Assembly: GCA_903826575.1 (NCBI GenBank) | Contig: CAIKEU010000008.1 | Coordinates: 1-58,564 of the forward strand | DNA length: 58,564 nt | Reading direction: 5' to 3' | From: an uncultured bacterium | GTDB lineage: Bacteria > Actinomycetota > Actinomycetes > S36-B12 > CAIYMF01 | Shown: positions 1 to 9,630 of the stretch, piece by piece | Position numbering within the stretch: position 1 is the stretch's first letter | Layout: the number at the start of each line of letters is the position of its first letter | Position numbers and translations under genes: made by a program | The notes under the pieces: model-generated | The model's input: only the letters and a program-made list of their open reading frames with translations | Databases searched by the model: none | Told to the model about the DNA's origin: nothing

Positions 1-439
<439 letters not shown>

Positions 440-612
440 TGTCTATTGGTAGGGCGGAGGAATAGTCCGCCAGTTACCGACTGAAGAGTTCCTGGCATGG
501 ATCGAGCTGACTCGATCAATACCAAAGGAAATTAACCAATCCTGCGGGAGGTCCTACGACGGATGTCGCGGTGCCGATCCCCAGGTTGGGGTTTGTTGGC
601 ATCAATAGTTGA

Positions 613-635
613 CACGCTGTTGAGTTCTCAAGGAG
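613..635 (-). promoter_or_regulatory. rrn leader boxA-like antitermination element
   Basis: The minus strand reads CTCCTTGAGAACTCAACAG followed by CGTG. This TTGAGAACTCAA core is the recurrent actinobacterial rrn leader motif associated with Nus-factor antitermination and processing. It lies between the proximal promoter and the 16S start, which is the expected place. Assigned by motif recognition only. Confidence 0.6.
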
Positions 636-693
636 CGGGCGCGCACCTCCACGTAGCCGATTTCTCGGCGAACCGTTTTGGGGCAACTCGCCT

Positions 694-722
694 AACTTAG
701 CGACTTGGATCCACCGAGTCAA
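694..722 (-). promoter_or_regulatory. rrn proximal promoter (P2)
   Basis: On the minus strand, -35 TTGACT (717-722) and -10 TAAGTT (694-699) have the optimal 17-base spacing and face the 16S gene, about 250 bases upstream of its mature 5' end. With the distal promoter this gives the tandem arrangement common in actinobacterial rrn operons. Confidence 0.7.
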
Positions 723-896
723 ATCGGCTTTTCGGTCGCACCCTCATGCTGTTCGTCTTCATCTTTACGATGACGACACACAACAACACCCGGATCAAAA
801 GATCCGGTTCTCGGTGAGGGGATCGTGCCCCGGGACCGGCCACTGTGTCGCTGTTGCTGACTGGTGTCCGTTACTCCCTAGCGGGCTGATACGTGA

Positions 897-926
897 ACAT
901 TAGGTTGCGAACAGGGTCAGCGTCAA
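897..926 (-). promoter_or_regulatory. rrn distal promoter (P1)
   Basis: On the minus strand, -35 TTGACG (921-926) and -10 TAATGT (897-902) are separated by 18 bases and point toward the 16S gene. This is close to the housekeeping sigma consensus and lies downstream of the tyrS stop. A transcript from here would carry a leader of roughly 450 bases. Start points are inferred. Confidence 0.6.
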
Positions 927-1010
927 ATCGACCATAAACCGGCGCGCCTTGTGGCGTTTATTCGTCAGATCCCATGCGGCCCACGGGCTTTGCCCGAACA
1001 AAGGCGCAGG

Positions 1011-2318
1011 TCAGGCCGTCAGGACCCGGAGACCGCCGATGTGACGTCGACCACGTCGGAGCAAAATCCATCCGCCAGCGAGCAGATCGTCATCTGTCAG
1101 AACGGCGTTTTCGTCAGCAACGCGAACGTTATTCACCGATGCACCCCCCTCGCTAATTGTGCGTCGGCCAGCACCCTTACCGGCCACCAGGCCAGTTCGC
1201 GCCAACGCATCCGCGACAGTAATGCCCTCTGCCCACTCGGTTTGCTGGATTTCTGCACTCGGCGCCTCTGCCAATGCAGCGGCTAATGTCGCTTCATCGA
1301 GTTCGGCGACATCGCCCTTTCCGAATAGAGCAGCTGCCGCTGCCTGGACTTTGCGCCGCTCGCCCTCGCCGTGCACTAGATCGGTTAGTTCTTCTGCAAG
1401 CGCGCGCTGCGCAGCGCGCTCATGTGGTCGCTCCGCGATCTCGACCTCAAGCGCCACGATTTCGTCGTGCGTGCGAAACGAGAACATCCGCAGCAACGTC
1501 GACGTGATCGAATCTTCCACACCAAGCCAGAACTGGAAGAACGCGTACGGCGACGTGAGAGCGGGATCGAGCCACACCGTTCCAGATTCGGTCTTACCAA
1601 ATTTGGTTCCATCGGCCTTGGTGACCAGCGGTGTTGTTAGCGCGTGCACTCGATGCGTGGTGACCCGTCGAATCAGATCGACACCCGCGGTGATGTTGCC
1701 CCACTGGTCAGATCCTCCGGTTTGCAATGTGCAGTCATACTGCTGATGCAGTTGCAGGTAGTCGTACGACTGCAGAAGTTGGTAGCTGAACTCGGTGTAC
1801 GAGATGCCTTGCGCAGCCAGACGGGCGGCGACGGCCTCGCGATCAAGCATTCGATTGACGCTGAAATGCTTTCCGACATCACGCAGGAACTCCAGCGTTG
1901 ACAGTCCGACCGTCCAGTCGTAGTTGTTCACCATCACTGCGGCATTGGGCACATCACCAAATTCGAAGAACCGCTCAAGCTGACCGCGGATTCGAGCGAC
2001 CCATTCATGCACCACCTCGATCTCATTGAGGGTGCGCTCCCCCGACTCCTTTGGATCACCAATCAGCCCCGTGGCGCCTCCTACCAGAGCAAGTGGACGA
2101 TGCCCTGCCAACTGAAATCGTCGAACCGTCAATATCTGCAGCAGGTTGCCCATATGCAAACTCGGCGCCGTTGGATCGAAGCCGCAGTAGAGCGTGACTG
2201 GCCCAGCACTGGCTTGTTCTCGAAGCGCGTCAAGGTCTGTCGAGTCAGCGATCAAACCTCGCCACGAGAGGTCGTCGAACACGGCGGTGCGGGAAGCAGC
2301 ATCTGTCGGTGAATTCAC
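1011..2318 (-). CDS. tyrS: Tyrosyl-tRNA synthetase
   Basis: Class I aminoacyl-tRNA synthetase charging tRNA-Tyr in the cytoplasm; 435 aa, a normal full length. The HIGH-type motif reads HMGN near residue 56 and the KMSKS-type motif reads KFGKT near residue 240. The C-terminal third ends in an S4-like RNA-binding domain (ITVADALARTGLV onward). The GTG start gives the expected N-terminus, but no clear Shine-Dalgarno precedes it. It lies directly upstream of the rrn promoters and downstream of the whiB-like gene, on the same strand. I see no T-box leader. Confidence 0.97.
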   Translation of the reverse strand: MNSPTDAASRTAVFDDLSWRGLIADSTDLDALREQASAGPVTLYCGFDPTAPSLHMGNLLQILTVRRFQLAGHRPLALVGGATGLIGDPKESGERTLNEIEVVHEWVARIRGQLERFFEFGDVPNAAVMVNNYDWTVGLSTLEFLRDVGKHFSVNRMLDREAVAARLAAQGISYTEFSYQLLQSYDYLQLHQQYDCTLQTGGSDQWGNITAGVDLIRRVTTHRVHALTTPLVTKADGTKFGKTESGTVWLDPALTSPYAFFQFWLGVEDSITSTLLRMFSFRTHDEIVALEVEIAERPHERAAQRALAEELTDLVHGEGERRKVQAAAAALFGKGDVAELDEATLAAALAEAPSAEIQQTEWAEGITVADALARTGLVAGKGAGRRTISEGGASVNNVRVADENAVLTDDDLLAGGWILLRRGRRHIGGLRVLTA

Positions 2319-2421
2319 CGTTACATCATGTCGTACTCGCGAAGATTCACGCCGTTGGGATTGCCTCGTTTGTGCACCAAGTGCGGGACGTCGAACCTAC
2401 CGAGGTGACTGGAACTTTCGG

Positions 2422-2778
2422 TTAGGCCGCAGACTCTGAAGTCGACGCGTTTGCATGCCGCGGGCGCACACTCGGGGTACCACCCGGGGCAGACACGTAT
2501 TCGTAATTCGATAGAGGATGCGTCGCCGGCACAGATCCCCGGAATACGTGCCCTGCAACAACCACGCCCATCCACGTTACGGGGCCAGCACAGTAGGACA
2601 GGCAGGCGTTGAACACGGGGCATTCATCACGACAGAGCCGAGCGGCTTCTCGGCGAAGACTCGGCAGCGCACGGGGATCAGTCCATAGCGTGGAGTCAGA
2701 TCCGGCGCAGCGAGCATCGCGCTGTGGAACTCCTACGACATCGCCGTACCTGTCTGCGAAATCGATATCCATCGTCAT
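2422..2778 (-). CDS. WhiB-family iron-sulfur protein with CX3C spacing
   Basis: A 118-aa protein of the WhiB-like family, actinobacterial regulators that hold a [4Fe-4S] cluster and usually bind the primary sigma factor. Seen: cysteines at 24, 49, 53 and 59, W32, the CPVFNACLSY segment typical of the family, and a degenerate turn (GVVVAG instead of GVWGG). The middle pair is CRDEC (CX3C), where the family norm is CX2C, and C63 is an extra cysteine. The ATG start follows GAGGGG at good spacing. The C-terminal 35 residues are Ser/Ala/Pro-rich and look disordered. The regulatory target is unknown; the neighbouring LPXTG gene is a possibility only. Confidence 0.85.
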   Translation of the reverse strand: MTMDIDFADRYGDVVGVPQRDARCAGSDSTLWTDPRALPSLRREAARLCRDECPVFNACLSYCAGPVTWMGVVVAGHVFRGSVPATHPLSNYEYVSAPGGTPSVRPRHANASTSESAA

Positions 2779-2866
2779 GTAATCCCCTCGTGGTGGGCGC
2801 GAAGCCCGTTTGTATGCACACCTCTGATAAGAAGACGATCTCGATCAAAACTCTACTTTTCCTCAA

Positions 2867-2878
2867 GTAGACGTCTAC
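2867..2878. promoter_or_regulatory. 12-bp palindrome upstream of the whiB-like gene
   Basis: GTAGACGTCTAC is perfectly symmetric and lies about 90 bases upstream of the whiB-like start codon in an AT-rich stretch. A regulator-binding site is possible, but a palindrome this short is expected by chance several times in a window of this size. Confidence 0.25.
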
Positions 2879-2977
2879 GAGTCCTCAGAAACATAAGTTT
2901 TAACCTCCATTTCACCACTGCTTTGCGGACGGTTGTTGACGGATGTCAGGCGAACGGCTCAATTCGGAGCCGGACGC

Positions 2978-3026
2978 ACAAGGATCCGAGCACGAGCGAC
3001 CGTTGCCGCCGTTCCCGGATCCTTGT
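2978..3026 (-). terminator. Inverted repeat downstream of the LPXTG gene
   Basis: ACAAGGATCCG (2978-2988) is perfectly complementary to CGGATCCTTGT (3016-3026), with a 27-base loop, about 85 bases past the LPXTG stop codon. It has no U-tract and a long loop, so an intrinsic terminator is only one possibility; an RNA-stabilising hairpin is another. Confidence 0.3.
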
Positions 3027-3110
3027 CGAACTATGACTTGTCAAGCTATGACTTGTCGGACTGGTTACTACGAGCCACGTTGAGCCAACACTCGACCTGG
3101 CAATCCTTGC

Positions 3111-4175
3111 CTAGTGCTGGCGTGGACGACGCAGCGTCATGACGATGCCAACGATAACCAAGCCGGCTGACCATGGCACCAGAACATCAATGATCGAACC
3201 GGTTCGCGGCAACGATGAATTCGAGTAAGGCGCCTGCGATTGGCTTGAAGACGGCGTTGCCGAATCAGTTGCACTCACCCAATCAGATGGGGTGGGCGAA
3301 GACGTATCAGTCGCACTGGCGCTATCAGTGGGGATGGGAGTATCGGTTGCCGAGGTGGAATCCGATGGCACCGGTGAACCAGTGTCCGATGATGTCGGCG
3401 ATGCAGAGTCTGTCGGGCTAGCCGTGGAGCTCTCACTCGGAGACGTCGACCCCGAATCGGTTGGCGTTGGTGTCAAAGTATCGGTGGGTGACGGCGATGG
3501 CGTCACCGTCGCAGAATCCGTCGGTGACGGCGATGGTGTCACCGTTGCAGAATCCGTCGGTGTCGGCGATGGTGTCACCGTTGCAGAATCCGTCGGTGTC
3601 GGCGATGGTGTCACCGAATCGGTGGGTGACGGCAATGGCGTCACCGTCGCAGAATCCGTCGGTGACGGCGATGGCGTCACCGAATCGGTGGGTGACGGCG
3701 ATGGCGTCACCGTCGCAGAATCCGTCGGTGTCGGCGATGGCGTATTCGACGGGCATGGCGTGGACGTATCGGTTGGAGTCACTGATGGCTCAGTCGAACA
3801 ATTCGAATCGTCGTCACCTTCACAGTCATCGGGAGAAAGCGTGGAATGACTGTGATGATCGGTAGGTCCTCCGGACCATGACCCACCCTCACCGCTGCCA
3901 GAACAGCCATAACCCATATCGCCTTGCGCACCATGACGATCTTTTGAATGACCACTGTGCGATTCATATCCGCTTGCATCGACGATGATGCGTGAGAAGG
4001 CTTGGCTCTGTTCAGACCAGTGACAAACCACCCTTTGGTTGTCACCGTTGCGCTGGGTCGCGGAGGCCGCGAGTAACGGAATGCTTGACGCAATCAGCGT
4101 GATCGAGGCAGCCATTCCCGCCGCGAATGCGGCCGAGCGACTGCGCGAAATGGCGGTTCGATATCCGAGAACCAT
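3111..4175 (-). CDS. LPXTG-anchored surface protein with Thr/Ser/Pro/Asp repeat stalk
   Basis: A predicted secreted, sortase-anchored protein of 354 aa. In order: signal peptide (about 1-39, Arg-rich start then a hydrophobic core ending LLAASA); a short conserved-looking module with C51-H52 and H73-x2-H76; a Gly/Ser/His/Asp linker; a low-complexity stalk (about 130-310) of PTDSATVTPSPS-like units; the sortase signal LPRTG at 322-326; a hydrophobic segment; and an RRPRQH tail. The ATG at 4175 follows GGGGGT at good spacing; a longer frame to 4298 adds residues before the signal peptide and is less likely. No sortase gene is in this window. The ligand is unknown; a stalk exposing the N-terminal module is plausible. 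Confidence 0.85.
   Translation of the reverse strand: MVLGYRTAISRSRSAAFAAGMAASITLIASSIPLLAASATQRNGDNQRVVCHWSEQSQAFSRIIVDASGYESHSGHSKDRHGAQGDMGYGCSGSGEGGSWSGGPTDHHSHSTLSPDDCEGDDDSNCSTEPSVTPTDTSTPCPSNTPSPTPTDSATVTPSPSPTDSVTPSPSPTDSATVTPLPSPTDSVTPSPTPTDSATVTPSPTPTDSATVTPSPSPTDSATVTPSPSPTDTLTPTPTDSGSTSPSESSTASPTDSASPTSSDTGSPVPSDSTSATDTPIPTDSASATDTSSPTPSDWVSATDSATPSSSQSQAPYSNSSLPRTGSIIDVLVPWSAGLVIVGIVMTLRRPRQH
3487..3747 (-). repeat. Tandem 36/30-bp coding repeat in the LPXTG stalk
   Basis: Seven full units and one partial unit run head to tail. The units at 3487, 3523, 3559, 3625 and 3691 are 36 bases; those at 3595 and 3661 are 30 bases and lack a GTCGCA hexamer. The first (3487-3522) and seventh (3691-3726) units are identical. 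They encode 12- and 10-residue Ser/Thr/Pro/Asp repeats. High identity between units suggests recent duplication and possible copy-number variation. The periodicity also opens long meaningless frames on the other strand. Confidence 0.9.
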
Positions 4176-4315
4176 GGTGACCCCCACGTGGTAAGTAACG
4201 AAAATTCGTCTCTCACCAGGGCCGGTCTCACCACTGACTCCCCGCGACCCGCCCGATGTTCTGAGCTGGTGACCGAGAAATCGGCCGCGGATCAACATCT
4301 CCCTAGCTACTCAGA

Positions 4316-4328
4316 TCCCCCTGAGTGA
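4316..4328. promoter_or_regulatory. Possible BldD box upstream of the LPXTG gene
   Basis: TCCCCCTGAGTGA matches the Streptomyces BldD consensus TNACNCWGNGTNA at 8 of 9 defined positions (C for A at position 3). It lies about 140 bases upstream of the LPXTG start in the gap after argH. A single site with one mismatch is weak evidence; about ten such matches are expected by chance in this window. Confidence 0.3.
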
Positions 4329-4438
4329 TTCCAACGGTAGGGGAAACGATCACGCGATTAGGGCCTGACGGCGCGAAAGCCGCCGAACTTCATCCATTCG
4401 GTCCATGCAGCCGATCCGACATCGTCCGTTCGGACGAC

Positions 4439-5887
<1,449 letters not shown>

Positions 5888-5928
5888 TCATCCGGTGCTG
5901 CCAACACAGTCGTAATCACAACACCTTC

Positions 5929-6432
5929 TCACCGGTTCGATTCAGCAAGCGCCAGCATGGCAGCAGCAACCTGCTCGCCACCGTTTGGGTCCTTAGTAAT
6001 CAGCAGCACAGTGTCGTCACCGGCGACCGTACCAATGACGGAAGGCAAGACGGTGTGATCGATTGTCGAAGCGAGGTACTGCGCCGCACCCGGCGGTGTT
6101 CTCAGAACGACAAGGTTGGCCGAGCTATCAGCTGATACGAGCACCTCACTGGCAACTCGCGCCAAGCGAGCGATGGTAGCCTCCTCACCTTTGGCTGCCA
6201 CGAGAACATGTTCACCGCCCTCGGACGGGACCGCGTACATCGACAAACCATCTGACCCGGGAACTTTGATCGCGCCGATCTCATCAAGGTCGCGGGATAA
6301 CGTGGCTTGCGTAACGGTGAGTCCATGTGCGGCAAGAAGTTCGGCCAAAGTTGCTTGATTGGGCACCGGCGTACGTTCGAGAAGTTGAACGATAAGTGCC
6401 CGACGAGCGGTTTTTGTATTCGGAGTTGTCAC
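5929..6432 (-). CDS. argR: Arginine repressor
   Basis: Arginine-responsive repressor/activator, 167 aa. The N-terminal winged helix contains [13 protein letters not shown], the SR DNA-recognition signature. The C-terminal oligomerisation and arginine-binding domain contains [12 protein letters not shown], the GTIAGDDT family motif. Its start overlaps the argD stop by 4 bases, so it is co-translated with the pathway it probably represses. I could not identify a clear ARG box at the argC promoter by eye. Confidence 0.97.
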   Translation of the reverse strand: MTTPNTKTARRALIVQLLERTPVPNQATLAELLAAHGLTVTQATLSRDLDEIGAIKVPGSDGLSMYAVPSEGGEHVLVAAKGEEATIARLARVASEVLVSADSSANLVVLRTPPGAAQYLASTIDHTVLPSVIGTVAGDDTVLLITKDPNGGEQVAAAMLALAESNR

Positions 6433-7634
6433 CGGGCACCGTCCAAGATTGCCGGCAAAGCCTCAAGAAACGACTGAGCTTGCTCAGAGGTGAGAACTAG
6501 CGGCGGAGCAAGACGAATCGAGGTTGGGCGAACCGCGTTGACCAGGAACCCGCGATCACGGGCGGCCAGTTCCACCGCAGCGGCAACCGGTTCGGTTAAC
6601 TCGATCGCCCGCCACAGACCAACACCACGATGTGATGCCACGAGTGGGTGATCAATGGCATCGAAACCATTCGACAGTTGCTGTCCGACAGTGATCACAT
6701 GTGCAAGCAGATCTTCACTCTCGATCGTGTTCATCACCGCAAGTGCGGCTGCACACGAAATCGGGTTTCCACCGAACGTCGATCCGTGATCACCAGGGGC
6801 AAATGCATCCCCCGCAGTTCCGGTTGCGATAACAGCACCAATGGGAAGGCCACCGCCAAGCCCCTTGGCCAAAGTCACGACATCCGGCACAACTCCAGCG
6901 TCGATACTGGCAAGCCAGGCACCTGTTCTCCCGATCCCCGACTGAACTTCATCGACGATAAGCAAAGCGCCGGTCTGCGTGCAGATTTCACGAACCTGCG
7001 CGAGGTAATTGGCGGGCGGCATAATCACGCCGCCTTCACCTTGTATCGGCTCAACGATGACCGCGGCCGTCGCTTCGGTGACAGCAGCGCGCATCGCGTC
7101 GATGTCACCAAAGTCAACGAACATCACGGGTTCAACCAGCGGGACGAATGGCGCTTGTTTTGCCGGGCTACCCGTTACAGATAGCGCGCCAAACGTACGT
7201 CCATGGAACCCACCGTGAGTAGACACGAACTGCGTGCGACTACCGCGGTGGAATGTGCGCGCCAACTTGAGCGCTGCCTCGTTCGCGGTTGCACCGTCCT
7301 GACACAGAAAAACCCGTGACGGGACAGGTAAAAGCGCTGCTAAGCGCTGCGCGAGTTCGAGCCCGGGACGGTGCATCGCGAGGTTGCTCGTGTGCGCAAG
7401 CTTGCCGACCTGATCGATCACGGCAGAGGTGATCGCAGGATGGGCATGCCCCAGTGAAGATACGGCGATACCGGCAACAAGATCGAGGTACGCGTTTCCG
7501 TCCACGTCCCACACCACAGCACCCTCGCCGTGATCCAACGCGAGCGCAGGCACGCCGTAATTGCGCATCATGGTGTCGTCCCACACCTGCCGAAGTTCGG
7601 TGCTGACCAGAACGTTCTCAGCGGATTGCGTCAT
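6429..7634 (-). CDS. argD: Acetylornithine aminotransferase
   Basis: PLP-dependent class III aminotransferase, 401 aa, converting N-acetylglutamate semialdehyde to N-acetylornithine with glutamate as amino donor. The PLP lysine lies in [14 protein letters not shown]; the upstream [13 protein letters not shown] segment binds the cofactor. It begins 2 bases after the argB stop and overlaps argR by 4, placing it firmly in the arg operon. The enzyme may also serve lysine synthesis (succinyl-DAP), as in other bacteria; that is inference. Confidence 0.96.
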   Translation of the reverse strand: MTQSAENVLVSTELRQVWDDTMMRNYGVPALALDHGEGAVVWDVDGNAYLDLVAGIAVSSLGHAHPAITSAVIDQVGKLAHTSNLAMHRPGLELAQRLAALLPVPSRVFLCQDGATANEAALKLARTFHRGSRTQFVSTHGGFHGRTFGALSVTGSPAKQAPFVPLVEPVMFVDFGDIDAMRAAVTEATAAVIVEPIQGEGGVIMPPANYLAQVREICTQTGALLIVDEVQSGIGRTGAWLASIDAGVVPDVVTLAKGLGGGLPIGAVIATGTAGDAFAPGDHGSTFGGNPISCAAALAVMNTIESEDLLAHVITVGQQLSNGFDAIDHPLVASHRGVGLWRAIELTEPVAAAVELAARDRGFLVNAVRPTSIRLAPPLVLTSEQAQSFLEALPAILDGAR

Positions 7635-7636
7635 GC

Positions 7637-8482
7637 TCAGCCACCGTCCCGACGAAGAGTAACGACAGTTCCAACAGCTTCGCCGGTAATGGCCGCTGCG
7701 ATCAGCCCGTCCGCATCGCGGCCATCGACGACCAGCGCCCGGTCAACGCCACCGCGCACGGCCAGCAGACAGGCCTCCATCTTTGGAATCATCCCCGCGT
7801 CCAAGTGCGCAATCAGCGCCGCGAGTTCGTCCGAGGTGATGTGGTCAACGATCTCTTCGCTGTTTGGCCAATCTGAGTAAAGCCCTGCAACGTCAGTCAA
7901 CATCACGAGTGCAACAGCCTTCGCGGCAACCGCAAGAGCACCGGCGGCCGTATCAGCGTTTACGTTATGCACCACACCACGGGAGTCACATGAAACCGAT
8001 GAGACAACAGGTATGTAACCATTATTGATAAGCGTTGAGATCAGGTCGATATTGACGTGTGCAACCTCACCGACGAGACCGATGTCTACCTGCTCACCCT
8101 CGACCACAAGTCCGCGTCGCTCGGCAATGAATAGGGATGCATCCTCACCGGAAATTCCGACGGCCACCGGCTCGATTTCATTGAGCAGGTTCACCACGTC
8201 ACGTTGTACCAAACCCGTCAGAACCATTCGGACGACGTTCATCGCCTCCGGACTGGTAACCCGCTGGCCACCCCGAAACTCACTTTCGATACCCATCTGA
8301 TTGAGCATCGCCGAAATCTGCGGCCCTCCCCCGTGTGTCACGACCACCTTGAGTCCGGCCGAGCGCAGTTCATGAATCTGACGCGCGAAGACCCGGCCGA
8401 GTGCCGGATCGGTCATCGCGTTTCCGCCGTACTTGACTACGACGGTTTTGCCAGCAAATTCACTCAACTCACCGCGACTCAT
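7637..8482 (-). CDS. argB: Acetylglutamate kinase
   Basis: Amino-acid kinase family enzyme, 281 aa, phosphorylating N-acetyl-L-glutamate, commonly the feedback-controlled step. The N-terminal VVKYGGNAM (phosphate-binding Lys-Tyr-Gly-Gly) and THGGGPQI glycine-rich loop are present. The ATG overlaps the argJ stop codon (ATGA). Residues around GISGEDASLFIAER and the C-terminal ALVVDGRDADGLIAAAI segment match the family. Confidence 0.97.
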   Translation of the reverse strand: MSRGELSEFAGKTVVVKYGGNAMTDPALGRVFARQIHELRSAGLKVVVTHGGGPQISAMLNQMGIESEFRGGQRVTSPEAMNVVRMVLTGLVQRDVVNLLNEIEPVAVGISGEDASLFIAERRGLVVEGEQVDIGLVGEVAHVNIDLISTLINNGYIPVVSSVSCDSRGVVHNVNADTAAGALAVAAKAVALVMLTDVAGLYSDWPNSEEIVDHITSDELAALIAHLDAGMIPKMEACLLAVRGGVDRALVVDGRDADGLIAAAITGEAVGTVVTLRRDGG

Positions 8483-9630
8483 GTTGCATACGCCGAGTTC
8501 TCGTGGACGTACGCGGCCGTCAGATCGTTCGTCCAGATGGTCGCGGCCCGCACCCCTGCTTTGAGGTCGATCGTTATGGTCACCTCGCGACCAGCCATGT
8601 CCACCAATTCACGATTGTCGCCAGCCGCACCATCACGACATACCCAAACACCATTGAGTGCAACGCTAATGGCGTCCGCTTCAAACTGCGCAGACGTCAT
8701 ACCAACCTCGGCAAGGATGCGCCCCCAGTTGGGATCCTCACCATGAATGGCACACTTGACGAGGTTTGCACGAGCGACGCAACGTCCAACCTCGACCGCG
8801 TCAGTTTCGGTCGCTGCATTGATCACGTCAATGCGCACGTCCTTACTCGCACCTTCGGCGTCGGCAACGATTTGCCTGGCCAAGTCGGCACACACCGCCG
8901 TCACGGCGGCCGTGAGTTCGTCGAGGTGAGGTGTCACACCCGACGCACCGTTGGCAAGGAGTAGGACGGTGTCGTTCGTCGACGTACACCCGTCGCTGTC
9001 TACCCGATCAAACGTGACGCGCGTGGATGCGCGAAGAGCTGCGTCAAGATCTTCCGCCCGCACGACAGCATCAGTGGTGACAACAACGAGCATCGTCGCA
9101 AGAGATGGTGCAAGCATGCCCGCACCCTTGGCCATGCCACCAACGACGAAACCGGCGCCACTGGTTGTAGCTGTTTTGGGCACGGTGTCCGTCGTCATGA
9201 TCGCAGCGGCGGCCTGTGCACCACCATCGGCGCTCAACGCATCTCGCGCCGCATCGATGCCGGGCAAGAGCCGGTCCATGGGAAGTCGAACACCAATGAG
9301 TCCGGTTGAGCACACCGCCACTTCGGCGGCACCAATGTCTAAGAGCTTTCCAACGTGCTCCGCGGTTCGATGGGTGTCGAGAAAACCGTCCGCACCAGTA
9401 CACGCGTTGGCCCCACCGGAGTTTAAAGCCACGGCCCGAACAGACCCAGACGAGATGACCTGCTGACTCCACACGACGGGAGCCGCTTTAACGCGATTGC
9501 GGGTGAACACTCCGGCCGCGTCGAATCGAGGTCCGTCATTCACCACGAGGGCGACGTCTGGGGCTCCGGACGACTTCAATCCAGCCGCAACACCGGCCGC
9601 GCGAAAACCCTTGGCAGCAGTAACACTCAC
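8479..9630 (-). CDS. argJ: Bifunctional ornithine acetyltransferase / N-acetylglutamate synthase
   Basis: Recycles the acetyl group from N-acetylornithine to glutamate and in many species also makes N-acetylglutamate. It is a self-cleaving Ntn-type enzyme: the cleavage site is in GMLAPSLATML, with the Thr becoming the beta-chain nucleophile. I chose GTG at 9630, which overlaps the argC stop as GTGA and gives MSVTAAKGFRAAGVAAG (383 aa). A longer frame to 9660 would overlap argC by 34 bases and is unlikely. Whether it is bifunctional cannot be told from sequence alone. Confidence 0.95.
   Translation of the reverse strand: MSVTAAKGFRAAGVAAGLKSSGAPDVALVVNDGPRFDAAGVFTRNRVKAAPVVWSQQVISSGSVRAVALNSGGANACTGADGFLDTHRTAEHVGKLLDIGAAEVAVCSTGLIGVRLPMDRLLPGIDAARDALSADGGAQAAAAIMTTDTVPKTATTSGAGFVVGGMAKGAGMLAPSLATMLVVVTTDAVVRAEDLDAALRASTRVTFDRVDSDGCTSTNDTVLLLANGASGVTPHLDELTAAVTAVCADLARQIVADAEGASKDVRIDVINAATETDAVEVGRCVARANLVKCAIHGEDPNWGRILAEVGMTSAQFEADAISVALNGVWVCRDGAAGDNRELVDMAGREVTITIDLKAGVRAATIWTNDLTAAYVHENSAYAT

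Larger units (their letters stand above)
440..1010 (-). other. rrn leader and promoter region, no protein gene
   Basis: These 571 bases separate the tyrS stop codon from the 16S start and carry no convincing reading frame. They hold two sigma70-type promoters (897-926 and 694-722), a perfect 7-bp inverted repeat with a 4-base loop (CCGGATC/GATCCGG, 790-807), and a boxA-like sequence at 613-635. A small GC hairpin (CGGGC/GCCCG, 984-996) sits just past the tyrS stop but has no U-tract, so it is only a weak terminator candidate. Confidence 0.8.
2779..3110. other. Intergenic region between whiB-like and LPXTG genes
   Basis: These 332 bases hold no credible gene. The part next to the whiB-like start is AT-richer and contains a 12-bp perfect palindrome (GTAGACGTCTAC, 2867-2878), a possible operator. 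Closer to the LPXTG gene lies an 11-bp perfect inverted repeat (2978-2988 and 3016-3026), perhaps its transcript end. A 12-base direct repeat CTATGACTTGTC occurs at 3031-3042 and 3046-3057 (period 15). No clear -35/-10 pair was found. Confidence 0.6.

Noticed and set aside
2321-2623. 100-aa minus-strand frame between whiB-like and tyrS
   Set aside because: It begins inside the whiB-like gene in another frame, has no ribosome binding site and no recognisable composition.
2933-3142. 69-aa plus-strand frame in the intergenic region
   Set aside because: Made largely of the local direct repeat (NYDLSSYDLS); no ribosome binding site; runs into the LPXTG gene end.
3292-3849. Long open frames on the plus strand opposite the LPXTG repeats (185 aa and others)
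   Set aside because: The 36/30-base periodicity opens several frames; the minus-strand frame has a signal peptide, LPRTG motif and ribosome binding site, while these have none.
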